Positions 16,461-26,632 are shown, counted from the first letter of the stretch. The stretch: DNA of 64,000 bases from Paraburkholderia aspalathi (GCF_900116445.1 NZ_FPBH01000007.1:62001-126000), one strand, 5' to 3'. A program made the numbers and translations. The notes: generated from the letters alone by a model not told the origin.

Positions 16461-17477
16461 TCAGCTTTCCAACAATACGGGAGCCGATGCCAGGGTTGCC
16501 GGGCTTGCTGACAACACCGTGCTGCCATTTCTGCCGCCCGTCACCTGCCGGTCGCTTCTCGGACTCACGCCGAACCGCGCACGATATGTCCGCGAAAAAT
16601 GCGAGGGCGACTCGAATCCGCACGCGACACAAATCGAGGTGATCGACATGTCGGTCTGCTGCAGCAACTCGCGCGCACGGGTGAGACGCAGTTGCTGATA
16701 GAAATGCGTCGGCGTGTCCTTCAGCGACGCGCAAAACAGCCGCTCCAGTTGCCGCCGTGTCACGCTGATTTCCTCGGCGAGTTGGTCGGGCGTCAGCGGT
16801 TCTTCCATATGCTGTTCCATTGCGCCGATCACCTGAATCAGCTTGCGGTTGTGCACGCCGTAACGCGCCGCAATTTCCATCCGCTGATGATCCGAACGCT
16901 GCCGGATCCGGCTCACGACGAACTGTTCCGACACCGCCGAGGCCAATGCTGCGCCGTGTTTGCGGCCGATCAGGTCGAGCATCATATCGATCGACGCCGT
17001 GCCGCCCGCACAGGTGATGCGCCGCGCGCCGATTTCGAACAGTTCCTGGCTTGCGTTCAGTGAGGGATAGCGCTCGCTGAACGCCGACAGCGCTTCCCAG
17101 TGCACCGTCACGCTGTCCGAGCCGCTCAGGAGCGCGGCCTCCGCAAGGATGAAGCTGCCCGTGTCGATGCCACCGAGCGTCGCGCCGACGCGCTCGAGCC
17201 GCTTCAGACAATCGCCAAGTACGCGCGTATAGCAGGCGAGCGGCTCGAAGCCCGCCACGACGAATACCGTCTGCGCCTCGTGGACATCGGCGATTGCCGC
17301 TTCTGCATTGATCGATATACCGTTGCTGGCCGCGACCGGCGCGCCGTCGAGACTCAGAATGCGCCAGCGGTAGAGATCGCCGCGAAAGCGGTTCGCCACG
17401 CGCAAAGGCTCGACCGCCGACATGAAGCCGATCGCCGAAAAGCCGGGCAGCAGCAGGAACGACATATCTTCGGGCAT
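16461..17477 (-). CDS. cdhR: Carnitine catabolism regulator, GATase1-AraC type
   Basis: This 338-residue protein has an N-terminal DJ-1/PfpI-like domain (residues ~5-165, beginning FLLLPGFSAIGFMSAVEPLR) in which the usual nucleophile elbow reads GGIDTGSFILA, with no cysteine. A C-terminal AraC double HTH follows (residues ~220-320: SVTRRQLERLFCASLKDTP and ICVACGFESPSHFSRTYRARFG). This architecture is that of CdhR, GbdR and related regulators of quaternary-amine catabolism. It is divergent from the carnitine genes, 350 bp away. Start ATG at 17477; a TTG nine bases upstream is less likely. Confidence 0.83.
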   Translation of the reverse strand: MPEDMSFLLLPGFSAIGFMSAVEPLRVANRFRGDLYRWRILSLDGAPVAASNGISINAEAAIADVHEAQTVFVVAGFEPLACYTRVLGDCLKRLERVGATLGGIDTGSFILAEAALLSGSDSVTVHWEALSAFSERYPSLNASQELFEIGARRITCAGGTASIDMMLDLIGRKHGAALASAVSEQFVVSRIRQRSDHQRMEIAARYGVHNRKLIQVIGAMEQHMEEPLTPDQLAEEISVTRRQLERLFCASLKDTPTHFYQQLRLTRARELLQQTDMSITSICVACGFESPSHFSRTYRARFGVSPRSDRQVTGGRNGSTVLSASPATLASAPVLLES

Positions 17478-17827
17478 CGTGCGCAAACTCGATCAGGGAA
17501 ACAGAGGGACACAAACCGCAAGCGAACGCGGGGTTCCGGGCGAGCGTAGCAAGCAGCGCCCAAGCCGGCAAGGCGCACCAAAATTCAGCGCGGTGAATCG
17601 ATGCTGCGCCGCAATGACGAATGGTGCTGGTTTTCCCTCGTTGTCGCGTGGGAGCAAGAACGGGTCGCTGGCGGTCGCTTTGACGAGAATATGGGGCATT
17701 AACGTAACGTCACTCGTGCAGCTCAAGCATGGCTCGAGCCGTATCGCGCAGGTCCGGGGGCCGCTCGGTTTTTCTCGCCGCGGCCATTTCGTAACACGCA
17801 GTTCAACGTGTCCGAAGGGGGAACGTC
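17478..17827. other. 350-bp cdhR-caiX divergent control region
   Basis: No gene is seen. The region must hold the cdhR and caiX promoters. TAACGTAACGT near 17701-17710 is a short direct repeat. I could not identify a convincing AraC-type operator by eye. Confidence 0.5.
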
Positions 17828-18781
17828 ATGAAGTTACGCGTCAAAGCCTTGCTTGCCCATCTTGTCTGTCTGGCGGCCGTCGTCGCTGCGTCGCCGGTAC
17901 TTGCACAGGATCCCTCCACCTGCCGCGCGGTGCATTTTGCCGACATCGGCTGGACCGACATCACGTCGACCACGGCGCTCGCCTCGACCGTATTCGAGGG
18001 ACTCGGCTATCAGCCTGTGACGACCGTCGCTTCGGTGCCGATTTCGTTCGCGGGCCTGAAGAGCAAACAGCTCGATGTGTCGCTCGGCTACTGGTGGCCC
18101 GTGCAGGAGAAAGCGATTATGCCGTTCATCGATTCGAAATCGATTCAGGTGCTGCAACCGCCCAACCTGACTGGCGCTAAAGCGACCTTCGCCGTACCGA
18201 GCTACGAATACGACGCCGGCCTGAAGACGTTCGCCGACATCGCCAAACATCGCGATCAGCTCGACGGCAAGATCTATGGCATCGAACCCGGCAGCAGCGC
18301 GAACGCGGCGATTCAGAAAATGATCGCCAGCAATCAGTTCGGCCTCGGCGATTTCAAGCTGATCGAATCGAGTGAAGCGGGCATGCTGGTTTCCGTGGAT
18401 CGCGCCATTCGCGCGAAGAAATGGGTGGTGTTCCTCGGCTGGGAGCCGCATCCGATGAATATCCAGATCGACATGAAATACCTCACCGGCAGCGACGGCG
18501 TATTCGGTCCGAACGATGGCGAAGCACGCGTTTATACGCTGACGTCCCCCGACTTTCTAACGCGCTGCCCGAATGCGGGCAAGCTCGTGAGCAATCTGCG
18601 CTTTTCGACGCAACTGGAGAACGTGGTGATGCAGTCGGTGATGAACAAGGAGAAACCTGCCGATGCCGCCAAAGCGTATTTGAAGAAGAACCCGCAAGTA
18701 CTGGATGCGTGGCTCGCAGGCGTGAAGACGTATGACGGGAAAGACGGTTTGCCGGCGGTGAAGGCCTATCTCGGGCTTTGA
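17828..18781 (+). CDS. caiX: Carnitine-binding periplasmic protein (OpuAC-like)
   Basis: This 317-residue exported binding protein has a signal peptide ending SPVLA before QDPSTCRAV. The mature part shows the glycine-betaine-type fold: [20 protein letters not shown] at the start, [19 protein letters not shown] and [12 protein letters not shown], with Trp residues placed as for an aromatic box binding trimethylammonium groups. A GAAGGGGGAACGTC leader precedes ATG. As in Pseudomonas aeruginosa, the CaiX gene heads the carnitine operon without its own permease genes, so it probably shares a betaine/choline ABC transporter encoded elsewhere. Confidence 0.85.
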   Translation: MKLRVKALLAHLVCLAAVVAASPVLAQDPSTCRAVHFADIGWTDITSTTALASTVFEGLGYQPVTTVASVPISFAGLKSKQLDVSLGYWWPVQEKAIMPFIDSKSIQVLQPPNLTGAKATFAVPSYEYDAGLKTFADIAKHRDQLDGKIYGIEPGSSANAAIQKMIASNQFGLGDFKLIESSEAGMLVSVDRAIRAKKWVVFLGWEPHPMNIQIDMKYLTGSDGVFGPNDGEARVYTLTSPDFLTRCPNAGKLVSNLRFSTQLENVVMQSVMNKEKPADAAKAYLKKNPQVLDAWLAGVKTYDGKDGLPAVKAYLGL

Positions 18782-18852
18782 CTGGGCCGCTTGGACGCTG
18801 TCCGTCCTGCATCCATCCAGTCGCGCATTTCAATCCACAGGAACTAGCACGC

Positions 18853-19782
18853 ATGAATCATGAAGTCATCGTGACCTGCGCGGTCACCGGCGCGGGCGAT
18901 ACGGTCGGCAAGCATCCGGCCATCCCCGTCACGCCGAAACAGATCGCCGAAGCCGCTATCGAAGCCGCGAAGGCCGGCGCCACTGTCGCACACTGCCATG
19001 TGCGCGATCCGAAAACCGGTCGCGGCAGCCGCGATCCGCAGTTGTATCGCGAGGTTGTCGACCGGATCCGTTCGTCGGGCACCGACGTAATCATCAATCT
19101 GACGGCGGGCATGGGCGGCGATCTCGAGATCGGTCCCGGCGAAGATCCGATGCGCTTTGGCGCGGGAACCGACCTCGTCGGCGGCTTGACGCGGCTCGCG
19201 CACGTCGAGGAACTGCTGCCGGAAATCTGCACGCTCGATTGCGGCACGCTCAATTTCGGCGACGGCGACTACATCTACGTGTCGACGCCCGCGCAATTGC
19301 GGGCCGGCGCGCAACGTATTCAGGAGCTCGGCGTAAAGCCGGAGCTGGAGATCTTCGATACCGGGCATCTTTGGTTCGCGAAGCAATTGCTCAAGGAAGG
19401 CTTGCTCGACGCACCGCCGCTGTTTCAGATCTGCCTCGGCATTCCATGGGGCGCGCCCGCCGATACCACCACGATGAAAGCGATGGCGGACAGCCTTCCA
19501 CCTGGCGCGCAATGGGCCGGCTTCGGCATCGGCCGCATGCAGATGCCGATGGTCGCGCAGGCGATGCTCCTCGGCGGCCACGTGCGTGTCGGCCTCGAAG
19601 ACAACATCTGGCTCGACAAAGGTGTGCCTGCAACGAACGGCACGCTGGTGCAACGCGCGGTCGAGATCATCGAACGGCTCGGCGGTCGCGCGCTGACACC
19701 TGCGGAAGGCCGTCGCAAGCTCGGCCTGCCAGCACGTGGCGAGCGGCAGTTGGAGCGGCGCACGGCGGGACAGTACGCGTGA
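18853..19782 (+). CDS. cdhC: 3-dehydrocarnitine:acetyl-CoA cleavage enzyme (BKACE family)
   Basis: This 309-residue beta-keto acid cleavage enzyme has the Zn-binding HCHVRDP motif (His47, His49) of the DUF849 family, with LTAGMGGDL and [10 protein letters not shown] further on. In carnitine degradation CdhC condenses 3-dehydrocarnitine with acetyl-CoA to give betainyl-CoA and acetoacetate. The ATG at 18853 follows ACAGGAACTAG; it lies 71 bases after caiX. The order caiX-cdhC with carnitine dehydrogenase and thioesterase following supports this substrate over other keto acids. Confidence 0.87.
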   Translation: MNHEVIVTCAVTGAGDTVGKHPAIPVTPKQIAEAAIEAAKAGATVAHCHVRDPKTGRGSRDPQLYREVVDRIRSSGTDVIINLTAGMGGDLEIGPGEDPMRFGAGTDLVGGLTRLAHVEELLPEICTLDCGTLNFGDGDYIYVSTPAQLRAGAQRIQELGVKPELEIFDTGHLWFAKQLLKEGLLDAPPLFQICLGIPWGAPADTTTMKAMADSLPPGAQWAGFGIGRMQMPMVAQAMLLGGHVRVGLEDNIWLDKGVPATNGTLVQRAVEIIERLGGRALTPAEGRRKLGLPARGERQLERRTAGQYA

Positions 19783-19858
19783 AGATGTCGCGTTACCCGT
19801 TGTGCTTCATATAGCGCGCGGGGAACCAGAGAACTCATAGGCAAAGGAAACATCAGCA

Positions 19859-20824
19859 ATGGCAGTGATCGTCGATATCAAGACATTTTCGGCAATCGGC
19901 GCGGGCGTGATCGGCAGCGGCTGGGTAGCGCGCGCGCTCGCGCACGGCCTTGATGTCGTCGCGTGGGACCCTGCTCCCGGCGCGGAGAAACAATTGCGTG
20001 AGAACATCGCGAACGCGTGGCCGGCCCTGGAGCGCGTCGGCCTCGCCGAGGGCGCAACGCCCGACAGGTTGCGTTTCGTCGATACGATTGAAGCCTGCGT
20101 CGAACAGGCGGACTTCATTCAGGAAAGCGCGCCCGAACGCGAAGAATTGAAGCTCGCCTTGCACGAGCAGATCAGCCGTGCGGCGAAGCCGGATGCGATC
20201 ATCGCCTCATCCACTTCCGGCCTGCTGCCGAGCGATTTCTATGCGCGGGCGGTGAATCCACAGCGTTGCATTGTCGGGCACCCGTTCAACCCGGTGTATC
20301 TGCTGCCGCTCGTCGAAGTGCTCGGCGGCGAACGTACCGCACCGGCCACCATCGACGCTGCGATGCAGATTTATCGTTCGCTGTCGATGCGCCCGCTTCT
20401 CGTGCGCAAGGAAGTACCCGGCTTTATCGCCGACCGTTTGCTCGAAGCGCTGTGGCGCGAGGCGCTCCATCTGGTCAACGAAGGCGTGGCGACCACGGGC
20501 GAAATCGACGATGCGATCCGCTTCGGCGCGGGCATCCGCTGGTCGTTCATGGGCACGTTTCTGACCTATACCCTGGCGGGCGGCGACGCTGGCATGCGCC
20601 ACTTCATGCAGCAGTTTGGCCCCGCATTGGAACTGCCTTGGACTAAACTGGTAGCGCCGCAGCTTACTGACGAATTGATCGACCGGGTGGTGGACGGAAC
20701 GTCTGAACAGGTCGGGGCGCGCTCGATCAAGCAACTCGAACGCTATCGGGACGATTGCATTACGAGCGTGCTGGCGGCGATTGGAGAAGCCAAAGCACGG
20801 CACGGCATCCTTGCCGCAGAGTGA
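19859..20824 (+). CDS. cdhA: L-carnitine dehydrogenase
   Basis: This 321-residue 3-hydroxyacyl-CoA-dehydrogenase-type protein oxidises the 3-hydroxyl of L-carnitine with NAD+. The Rossmann motif is [15 protein letters not shown] near residues 13-27. [21 protein letters not shown] and [18 protein letters not shown] match the dehydrogenase core, and the C-terminal helical domain starts near residue 185 ([17 protein letters not shown]). AAAGGAAACATCAGCA precedes ATG. The gene order here is C-A-B rather than C-B-A as in Pseudomonas aeruginosa. Confidence 0.9.
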   Translation: MAVIVDIKTFSAIGAGVIGSGWVARALAHGLDVVAWDPAPGAEKQLRENIANAWPALERVGLAEGATPDRLRFVDTIEACVEQADFIQESAPEREELKLALHEQISRAAKPDAIIASSTSGLLPSDFYARAVNPQRCIVGHPFNPVYLLPLVEVLGGERTAPATIDAAMQIYRSLSMRPLLVRKEVPGFIADRLLEALWREALHLVNEGVATTGEIDDAIRFGAGIRWSFMGTFLTYTLAGGDAGMRHFMQQFGPALELPWTKLVAPQLTDELIDRVVDGTSEQVGARSIKQLERYRDDCITSVLAAIGEAKARHGILAAE

Positions 20825-20921
20825 TACTGTGTGTCGAAAGACGCCCCGCTCTGCCGGGGTGCATCGTCGGCATAAAATCGCTGCGGCCAGCACTTCATAG
20901 GGATAAAGGAAACGATTGCAT

Positions 20922-21434
20922 ATGCCAACGCCGCACCACGCTTCTCTGCCCTGCTATCGCGACGTCGTGCGCGCCGAGTGGGTCGACTACAACGGCCATT
21001 TGCGCGACGCGTTCTACATGCTGATTTTCAGCTTCGCGACTGATGCGTTGATTGATGTGATCGGGCTGCCCGATTCGGTGCGCAAGGAACGCGGCCGCTC
21101 GATCTATACGCTCGAAGCGCATATCAACTACCTGCATGAAATCAAGGAGGGTGTGCAAGTTCGCGTCGATATGCGCGTGCTTGGGCATGATGCAAAGCGG
21201 CTGCATCTGTACCTCGAAATGTTCGCTGACGATGGCGTTGAACCGGTGGCCGCAGGCGAACAGATGCTGTTGCATGTGGATACGGGTGGACCGCGCGCTA
21301 TCGCCTTCGACCCGGATGTCGAGGCGCGCGTGCGGGCGTTGGCAGAAGCGCATACTATGTTGCCGGCGGCCAGGTTTGCAGGCCGCGTGATCGGCTTGCC
21401 GGTCAAGGCGCCGCGTATTGGTCGCGAGGAGTGA
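20922..21434 (+). CDS. cdhB: Betainyl-CoA thioesterase (hot-dog fold)
   Basis: This 170-residue hot-dog-fold protein has the 4-hydroxybenzoyl-CoA-thioesterase-like start RAEWVDYNGHLRDAFYM, including the acidic/His pair, and THE central HINYLHEIKEGVQVRV strand. In carnitine degradation it hydrolyses betainyl-CoA to glycine betaine. An AAAGGAAACG leader supports ATG 20922, 97 bases after cdhA. Some bacteria carry cdhA and cdhB as a fusion; here they are separate genes. Confidence 0.83.
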   Translation: MPTPHHASLPCYRDVVRAEWVDYNGHLRDAFYMLIFSFATDALIDVIGLPDSVRKERGRSIYTLEAHINYLHEIKEGVQVRVDMRVLGHDAKRLHLYLEMFADDGVEPVAAGEQMLLHVDTGGPRAIAFDPDVEARVRALAEAHTMLPAARFAGRVIGLPVKAPRIGREE

Positions 21435-21436
21435 GC

Positions 21437-22384
21437 ATGCTTGAACCGGAGATCGCCGCGTTCATCGAACGGACCGCTGCCATCTATGCAGGGCATTCGA
21501 CTTCATTGCCACCGAGCGAACAGCGGGCGATTTACGAACACTACGCGGCGGCGCTCACGCCGCCTTTGCCAGCCGATGTGACAACCGAAGACGCTGTGTT
21601 TCGCGCAAGCGCCGGCCATCCAATCAACCTGCGGCTTTATCGGAATCGTAGAAAGGCGAGCGGGACACCCGTCGGCACCGTGTTGTACTTTCACGGTGGC
21701 GGCTTTGTGCTCGGCTCGTTGGATAGTCACCAGATCGTAACCGCACGAATTGCCGCGGATACCGGACTCGATGTGATTGCGGTCGATTACCGGCTGGCTC
21801 CCGAACACCGCGCTCCGGCAGCTCATGACGATTGTCTGGAGATTACGCTCGCCGCACTGGCCGGCCAGTTGCCGTTCGATTCGCTCTCACGTGGCGCACT
21901 GCAGTTGGCGGGTGACAGTGCCGGCGCCACGCTCGCTGCCAGCGTCGCGATGCGCTTGCGTGATGACGGAATTCAAGGCGTACGCGGACTTGCGCTGGTC
22001 TATCCAATGCTCGGCACCGACCCGCAAATGCCCGCGCGCGAAAGCGAAGCACACGCGCCGATGCTCACGCTTGCCAACGTCCATGCGTTTCGCGATCTGT
22101 ATTGGGGCGAACGGCCGCCCTATCCTGCGTGGACGATACCGCTCGATGCGGCACGCTTCGACCGACTCCCGCCGGCACTTGCCTTAGCGGCTGAACACGA
22201 TCCGTTGCGGGACGACGCGACGGTGTTTGTGGAACGCGTTAATGCAGCTGGCGGGCAGGCCCGGTTGTGGATTGGAGCCGGACTCGTGCACGGGTGCTGG
22301 CGTGCGCTCGAATCGAGTCCCGGCGTAAAGGCAATGCATCGCACTGTCTGCCAGTTCCTAATCGAGCATTCAAACGTGCGGTGA
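21437..22384 (+). CDS. hocS: HSL-family esterase, probable short-chain acylcarnitine hydrolase
   Basis: This 315-residue alpha/beta hydrolase of the hormone-sensitive-lipase type has the oxyanion motif FHGGGFVLG (His86), nucleophile Ser161 in GDSAGA, an Asp in AAEHDPLRDDA and a His in GLVHGCW. It starts 2 bases after the cdhB stop, with the ribosome site CGAGGAG inside cdhB, so it is translationally linked. In Pseudomonas aeruginosa the carnitine operon ends with such an esterase, HocS, which frees carnitine from short acylcarnitines; the same role here is inferred from position. Confidence 0.75.
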   Translation: MLEPEIAAFIERTAAIYAGHSTSLPPSEQRAIYEHYAAALTPPLPADVTTEDAVFRASAGHPINLRLYRNRRKASGTPVGTVLYFHGGGFVLGSLDSHQIVTARIAADTGLDVIAVDYRLAPEHRAPAAHDDCLEITLAALAGQLPFDSLSRGALQLAGDSAGATLAASVAMRLRDDGIQGVRGLALVYPMLGTDPQMPARESEAHAPMLTLANVHAFRDLYWGERPPYPAWTIPLDAARFDRLPPALALAAEHDPLRDDATVFVERVNAAGGQARLWIGAGLVHGCWRALESSPGVKAMHRTVCQFLIEHSNVR

Positions 22385-22407
22385 TGGCTCACAAGCCCTG
22401 CAGGTCT

Positions 22408-23250
22408 TCAGGCCTGTGCCGCTGCGCCACTCCGCTTGAATGAACTGGCAAAGAACAGCACCTGGTATTGCACCGCATTCGACCAATACTTCCACGTATG
22501 GCCACCAGGCCGCTCCGCGTAATCATGCGGCACGCCCAACTCGACAAGCCGCGCATGCAGCATCCGGTTCGACTGAACAAGCGAATCGTTCACTCCGCAA
22601 TCGATCGTCAGCGCAATATGCGCATTTCCGAAATTACGCGCGTTCTCGACAATCGCCTCGTTGTTCCAGAAGTCGGCGTGGCGAGTCGGATCCCCAAACA
22701 CCTGATCGATCCCGGGCTCATCCTCGCACCCGCGCGGATCGACCGCTCCGCTAATACTTCCCGCGGCGCCGAATTCGTCCGGCCGGTCTAGTGCGATATG
22801 CAGCGCCCCGAAACCGCCCATGCTCAAGCCCGTAATCGCGCGCGCCTCACGCGTCGCAATCGTGCGGAAATGCGTGTCGATATATCCGACGACTTCTGTG
22901 CCTACATAAGTTTCGTAACGGCTGCGCGGATCGACAGGACTATCGATATACCAGCTCTCATGACCGCCGTCGGGCATGACGAGGATCACGTGGTAGCGGT
23001 CGGCCAGTTTGCCGATGTGCGAATTCGTGGTCCAGTCGGTGTAGTCGCCACCTGAACCGTGCAGCAAATAGACGACGGGAAAGCGATCGGCCGCCTTGCC
23101 GTGCGTGTATTGGTCAGGCAGCACCACCGTCGCCTCGAGCGACTTATGCATGGCCGCGCTGGGAATGGTGACGATCCTGGACTGGAACGCCCAGACCGGG
23201 TTCGTGAAAAGCAGCGTCAGAATGAGCCAGAACGCACGATTCATTTTCAT
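22408..23250 (-). CDS. Exported esterase of the esterase D / tributyrin esterase family
   Basis: This 280-residue protein begins with a signal peptide (MKMNRAFWLILTLLFTNPVWA, cut before FQS). It carries VVYLLHGSGGDYTDW, nucleophile Ser143 in TGLSMGGFGAL, a likely Asp in TIDCGVND and a His in PGGHTWKYW, which is a full triad in family order. It resembles S-formylglutathione hydrolase-like and tributyrin esterases but is periplasmic. It is convergent with the carnitine operon and apparently monocistronic. Substrate unknown. No feature was recognised in the 220 bp before it. Confidence 0.8.
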   Translation of the reverse strand: MKMNRAFWLILTLLFTNPVWAFQSRIVTIPSAAMHKSLEATVVLPDQYTHGKAADRFPVVYLLHGSGGDYTDWTTNSHIGKLADRYHVILVMPDGGHESWYIDSPVDPRSRYETYVGTEVVGYIDTHFRTIATREARAITGLSMGGFGALHIALDRPDEFGAAGSISGAVDPRGCEDEPGIDQVFGDPTRHADFWNNEAIVENARNFGNAHIALTIDCGVNDSLVQSNRMLHARLVELGVPHDYAERPGGHTWKYWSNAVQYQVLFFASSFKRSGAAAQA

Positions 23251-23470
23251 GGTTTGTCGCTCTCCCCCTTTCTATGTGTCCAAAGAACACTGTCTGGCAT
23301 CTAGCGGCAAAATTCTGTCAATGACTCTAACAACGGCGACTTACAACCAAATTTCAACGAAGCATACGGTCCCGTCAGCTTGGCGCCATTCCGGGCGAGC
23401 TGGAACGGCCCAAACCGAACGTCTATTTAACAATTACACCCTGCTCACGAATGTGGGGAACGCAACGCAT

Positions 23471-24247
23471 CTATTCAATGTGCGCTGAAAAGCCGACCTC
23501 ATCCGTAGCAACGTCAGGTCGCAATGTAAGCGCCGGGATGTCATAGGCACCGGCGTTCTGCGGGCGAAACGGTATCGGTGCAGTCTTCCAGAGATCATCG
23601 AGACGGTGCCCAAGCGCGTCTTGCACTTCAGAAAAGCGTGCTTCATCGATCCGGCTTGTGCGATGGATCACGAACGGTGGCAACACGTCGAAACCGGGGT
23701 AATACAGAATGCCGTGCTGGATGGGGAACAACACATCGTCGATCGGACCGTTGATACCACGCGGGCTGTAATGTGATTCCCAGCCACCTGTTGTCACGAC
23801 CAGCATCGCCCGCTTGCCTGCCATGTTGCCTTCCCCGTAACGGTCGCCCCAGCGCGCGTCGGAGTGCTCCCCGACGCCATACGCGAAGCCATATGCATAG
23901 ACACGTTCCACCCAGCCTTTCAGGATCGCAGGCATCGAGAACCACCACAGCGGAAACTGCAAAATCACTGCATCCGCCCACTTCAACTTCTCCTGTTCGA
24001 GTGCGATGTCCTGGCTTTGCCGTCCGTCCTTGAAAGCACGCTTCGAATCGAGAGAGGGATCGAAGCGCGCACCCGGTTGCCTGTCCAGGCTGTCGTTTGC
24101 ATCGAGCGATGCTTTCCAGTTCATCGCATACAGATCGGATACCTGGACGACGTGTCCGGCATCCTCGAGACGCTTGACCGAAAAGTCCTTAAGGGATCCG
24201 TTCAATGACCTGGGTTCCGGATGTGCATAGACGAGAAGAACATTCAT
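23471..24247 (-). CDS. Flavodoxin-fold NAD(P)H:quinone oxidoreductase
   Basis: This 258-residue cytoplasmic reductase has the FMN/FAD phosphate loop YAHPEPRSLNGSLK at the N-terminus, then LQFPLWWFSMPAILKGWVERV and VVTTGGWESHYSP, typical of the NQO1/MdaB/KefF group. A GGAGGTCAGGTC leader places the start at 24247. The gene is divergent from a LysR regulator 85 bp away. The C-terminus is longer than in small MdaB proteins (about 200 residues). Role in reducing quinones or detoxifying electrophiles is from the family. Confidence 0.82.
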   Translation of the reverse strand: MNVLLVYAHPEPRSLNGSLKDFSVKRLEDAGHVVQVSDLYAMNWKASLDANDSLDRQPGARFDPSLDSKRAFKDGRQSQDIALEQEKLKWADAVILQFPLWWFSMPAILKGWVERVYAYGFAYGVGEHSDARWGDRYGEGNMAGKRAMLVVTTGGWESHYSPRGINGPIDDVLFPIQHGILYYPGFDVLPPFVIHRTSRIDEARFSEVQDALGHRLDDLWKTAPIPFRPQNAGAYDIPALTLRPDVATDEVGFSAHIE

Positions 24248-24295
24248 GACCTGACCTCCATTGCAAGAAAGCACCACGATAGGTCTCTTGCCGGT

Positions 24296-24319
24296 ATATT
24301 GGAAATGAATAACCAATAT
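24296..24319. promoter_or_regulatory. LysR-type operator between quinone reductase and regulator
   Basis: Inverted repeat ATATTGG (24296-24302) / CCAATAT (24313-24319) with a 10-bp spacer lies between the divergent genes. It covers a possible upstream ATG (24318) of the LysR gene, which argues for the downstream start at 24333. Confidence 0.55.
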
Positions 24320-24332
24320 GTCAGGTATTGCT

Positions 24333-25232
24333 ATGAATAATCTCAGACGGCTGGATCTCAACCTGCTGGTAACACTCGATGTCCTGTTGTCGGAGCACAA
24401 TGTGACCCGCGCAGCCGAACGCCTGAACTTCTCTCAGCCCTCGGTGAGCGTGCATCTTGCCAAGCTGCGGGATATCTTTGGCGACCCGTTGTTGCTGCCG
24501 GGTCCCCGAGGCATGCGCCCCACCGCGAGAGCCGAAGAATTGCGCGAACCTTTGCGCCAGGCGCTCGACGCACTTGAGCACGCGGTATCGCCAGCCAGCC
24601 CGTTTAATCCAGCCGAAGCGAGTCATACATGGCGCGTTGCCGCGACCGACTATGCCGAATCGACGATCCTGCTGCCCGTCCTTTCCAGCTTGCGCGCGGC
24701 CGCGCCCGGCACGCGGCTCGCGATCGTGGAAGCTGCTCCGCCACGCATCGCGAAGCAGGCGGAACAGGGAGACATCGATCTGGCGTTTCATACCAGCGAA
24801 GGCGCGCCGCCCGAATTGCGCGGGCGATTGCTTTTCAAGGAGCGGTATGTGCTGGCAGGCCGCGCGGATCACCCGCGCCTGAAACGCCGGCCAACGCTTG
24901 CCCAGTTCTGCAAACTGGAGCACGTGATCGTGTCGCCGGATGGTGGCGGGTTTAGCGGCGTCACGGACGAAGCACTGGCTGAGGTGGGTCTCACGCGCAG
25001 GGTTGTGCTTTCGGTTCCGCACTTCCTGTTCGTGATGTCAGTCCTCGCGAGCACTGACCTCGTGGCGATGGTGCCGGCGCGATTGGTGCGCGGCAATGGC
25101 GCGCTCAGGGTCGTCGAGGCACCGGTTGAAGTGCCAGGATATGAAATGGCGATGCTCTGGCACGAGCGCTCCCATCGAGATCCGGCGCACCAATGGTTGC
25201 GGGAATGCATTGTGGACGCGGTGGCGACTTGA
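24333..25232 (+). CDS. LysR-family transcriptional regulator
   Basis: This 299-residue protein has the winged HTH (LDVLLSEHNVTRAAERLNFSQ, about residues 14-34) with NNLRRLDLNLLVTL at the N-terminus, the signature of the NodD/LinR-like LysR branch. An effector domain starts near residue 90. It is divergent from the flavodoxin-fold quinone reductase and probably controls it, perhaps in response to quinones or aromatic electrophiles (inference). Confidence 0.8.
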   Translation: MNNLRRLDLNLLVTLDVLLSEHNVTRAAERLNFSQPSVSVHLAKLRDIFGDPLLLPGPRGMRPTARAEELREPLRQALDALEHAVSPASPFNPAEASHTWRVAATDYAESTILLPVLSSLRAAAPGTRLAIVEAAPPRIAKQAEQGDIDLAFHTSEGAPPELRGRLLFKERYVLAGRADHPRLKRRPTLAQFCKLEHVIVSPDGGGFSGVTDEALAEVGLTRRVVLSVPHFLFVMSVLASTDLVAMVPARLVRGNGALRVVEAPVEVPGYEMAMLWHERSHRDPAHQWLRECIVDAVAT

Positions 25233-25362
25233 ACGCCTGTGTATGCGCCGAAGCACAGGTCGGCGCCAACGCAATGAGCGGCTGAAAATCGCGCGGCTTG
25301 AATCGACCGCCGTTCAATCCCGTATACACGATGGCGTGGCCTTCGCAACAAAGCTATTCAAA

Positions 25363-26517
25363 TCAAATCACGGACTGTCCCGGTTCGCCATTGGGAACCC
25401 GCGTCGTCATATCCGCAAAGCGTGCCTTGATGCGCTTGCGCATGGGCTCTTCGTAGAATTTGAAGCAGAGCAGGCTTACCAGCACGCTAAAGACGATCAC
25501 TATCCATCCATTCGATCGTCCGAATCCGATCATCAACGACCAGAGCGCGATGGGCATGTGCGTGAGATAAAGCGAATAGCTCGCCTCGCCTAACCGCACC
25601 AGAGGCCGCCAGCTCAATATGCCCACAACAGGCCGCTCCAGTAGCGCGAGGCCCAGTATCAGTGCAGCAAAAAACGGAGCGTCGAGGAAGAACGAAGGTG
25701 ACACAGGCCGCCATACGCTCAGTCCCACGAGCCCCGTCAGAGCCAGTGCCACAAGCGCCTTCCCCCGGACATGCTGCGATCCGGCGCCTGCCTGCAGGCG
25801 TTGATAGAAAAGAGCCGAACAGATGCCCATGACGAACTCCGCGAGCCGCGTCACCGGCATGGCGTAAATCATCGCGCCGCTGCGTGAGACCGGCATATAG
25901 GCATCCAGCAGCGCGATCCACACTCCAGTGGTGAGCCACAACGCAATGCAAAAAAATGCGAGCCGTGCAGGCTTCAACCCGGCCATCCTGCGCACCAGAA
26001 ACGGGAACAGCAGATAAAAGAATGCCTCGCAAGAGACGCTGTCTGACGGTCCGTTCCAGGGTTGATTGATGGCCGAAAAAGGAAACCATGCATTGAGTAG
26101 AAGCAGCTGGCAAATCAGGCTAATGGCCAACGCCGGGTAGATTGCACCCTTGAGGGCATACCACTTCAGCATCAGCGAAGCATCGCCAGCATGCACAAGG
26201 TAGATCACCACTGGAACGCACATCAGAAGGCCGAGCAGGATCACCGGATAGATCCGTGCGATACGTGCCTCGTAAAAAGTACGAACGCTTCCGTGGACGA
26301 GTTTGTCGCGATAGGTGAAGGTGAGGATAAAACCGGAAAGGACGAAGAACAGCGACACAGCAGAACGGCCCCCGTCCAGGAAGTTAAAGACGGAGGCCGG
26401 CAACGGCAGGAGTTGATTTTCTGAGTAGTGCGAGATGACAACCGCAAATGCGGCCATGAACCGGATACTGGTCAACGCGGGAAACGCACCGCCGGACTGG
26501 TTCGAGCTCACCGCCAT
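25363..26517 (-). CDS. Acyltransferase 3 family membrane protein
   Basis: This 384-residue OafA/YrhL-like protein has about ten membrane helices. Family signs are the N-terminal ALTSIRFMAAFAVVISHY with its catalytic His, and GGRSAVSLFFVLSGFILTF, followed by an Arg in TFYEARIARIYPVI. Such enzymes O-acylate sugars of lipopolysaccharide, exopolysaccharide or other glycoconjugates. A GGAGGCGATACTG leader fixes the start. No glycan genes are adjacent, so the acceptor is unknown. Confidence 0.83.
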   Translation of the reverse strand: MAVSSNQSGGAFPALTSIRFMAAFAVVISHYSENQLLPLPASVFNFLDGGRSAVSLFFVLSGFILTFTYRDKLVHGSVRTFYEARIARIYPVILLGLLMCVPVVIYLVHAGDASLMLKWYALKGAIYPALAISLICQLLLLNAWFPFSAINQPWNGPSDSVSCEAFFYLLFPFLVRRMAGLKPARLAFFCIALWLTTGVWIALLDAYMPVSRSGAMIYAMPVTRLAEFVMGICSALFYQRLQAGAGSQHVRGKALVALALTGLVGLSVWRPVSPSFFLDAPFFAALILGLALLERPVVGILSWRPLVRLGEASYSLYLTHMPIALWSLMIGFGRSNGWIVIVFSVLVSLLCFKFYEEPMRKRIKARFADMTTRVPNGEPGQSVI

Positions 26518-26632
26518 CAGTATCGCCTCCTGATTACGCGGGGCTCAATCTACCATCGCAATCCGGCAAAACCTGCACGCCATGCGGCAATTCCTGCTGT
26601 GATGGCGGAACGTTTGGGTAGTTTGGCGCGAA

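Noticed and set aside
16084..17571. Long minus-strand frame overlapping cdhR in another reading frame
   Set aside because: Arg/Gly-rich out-of-frame translation of cdhR continuing into the DUF4148 region; no domain.
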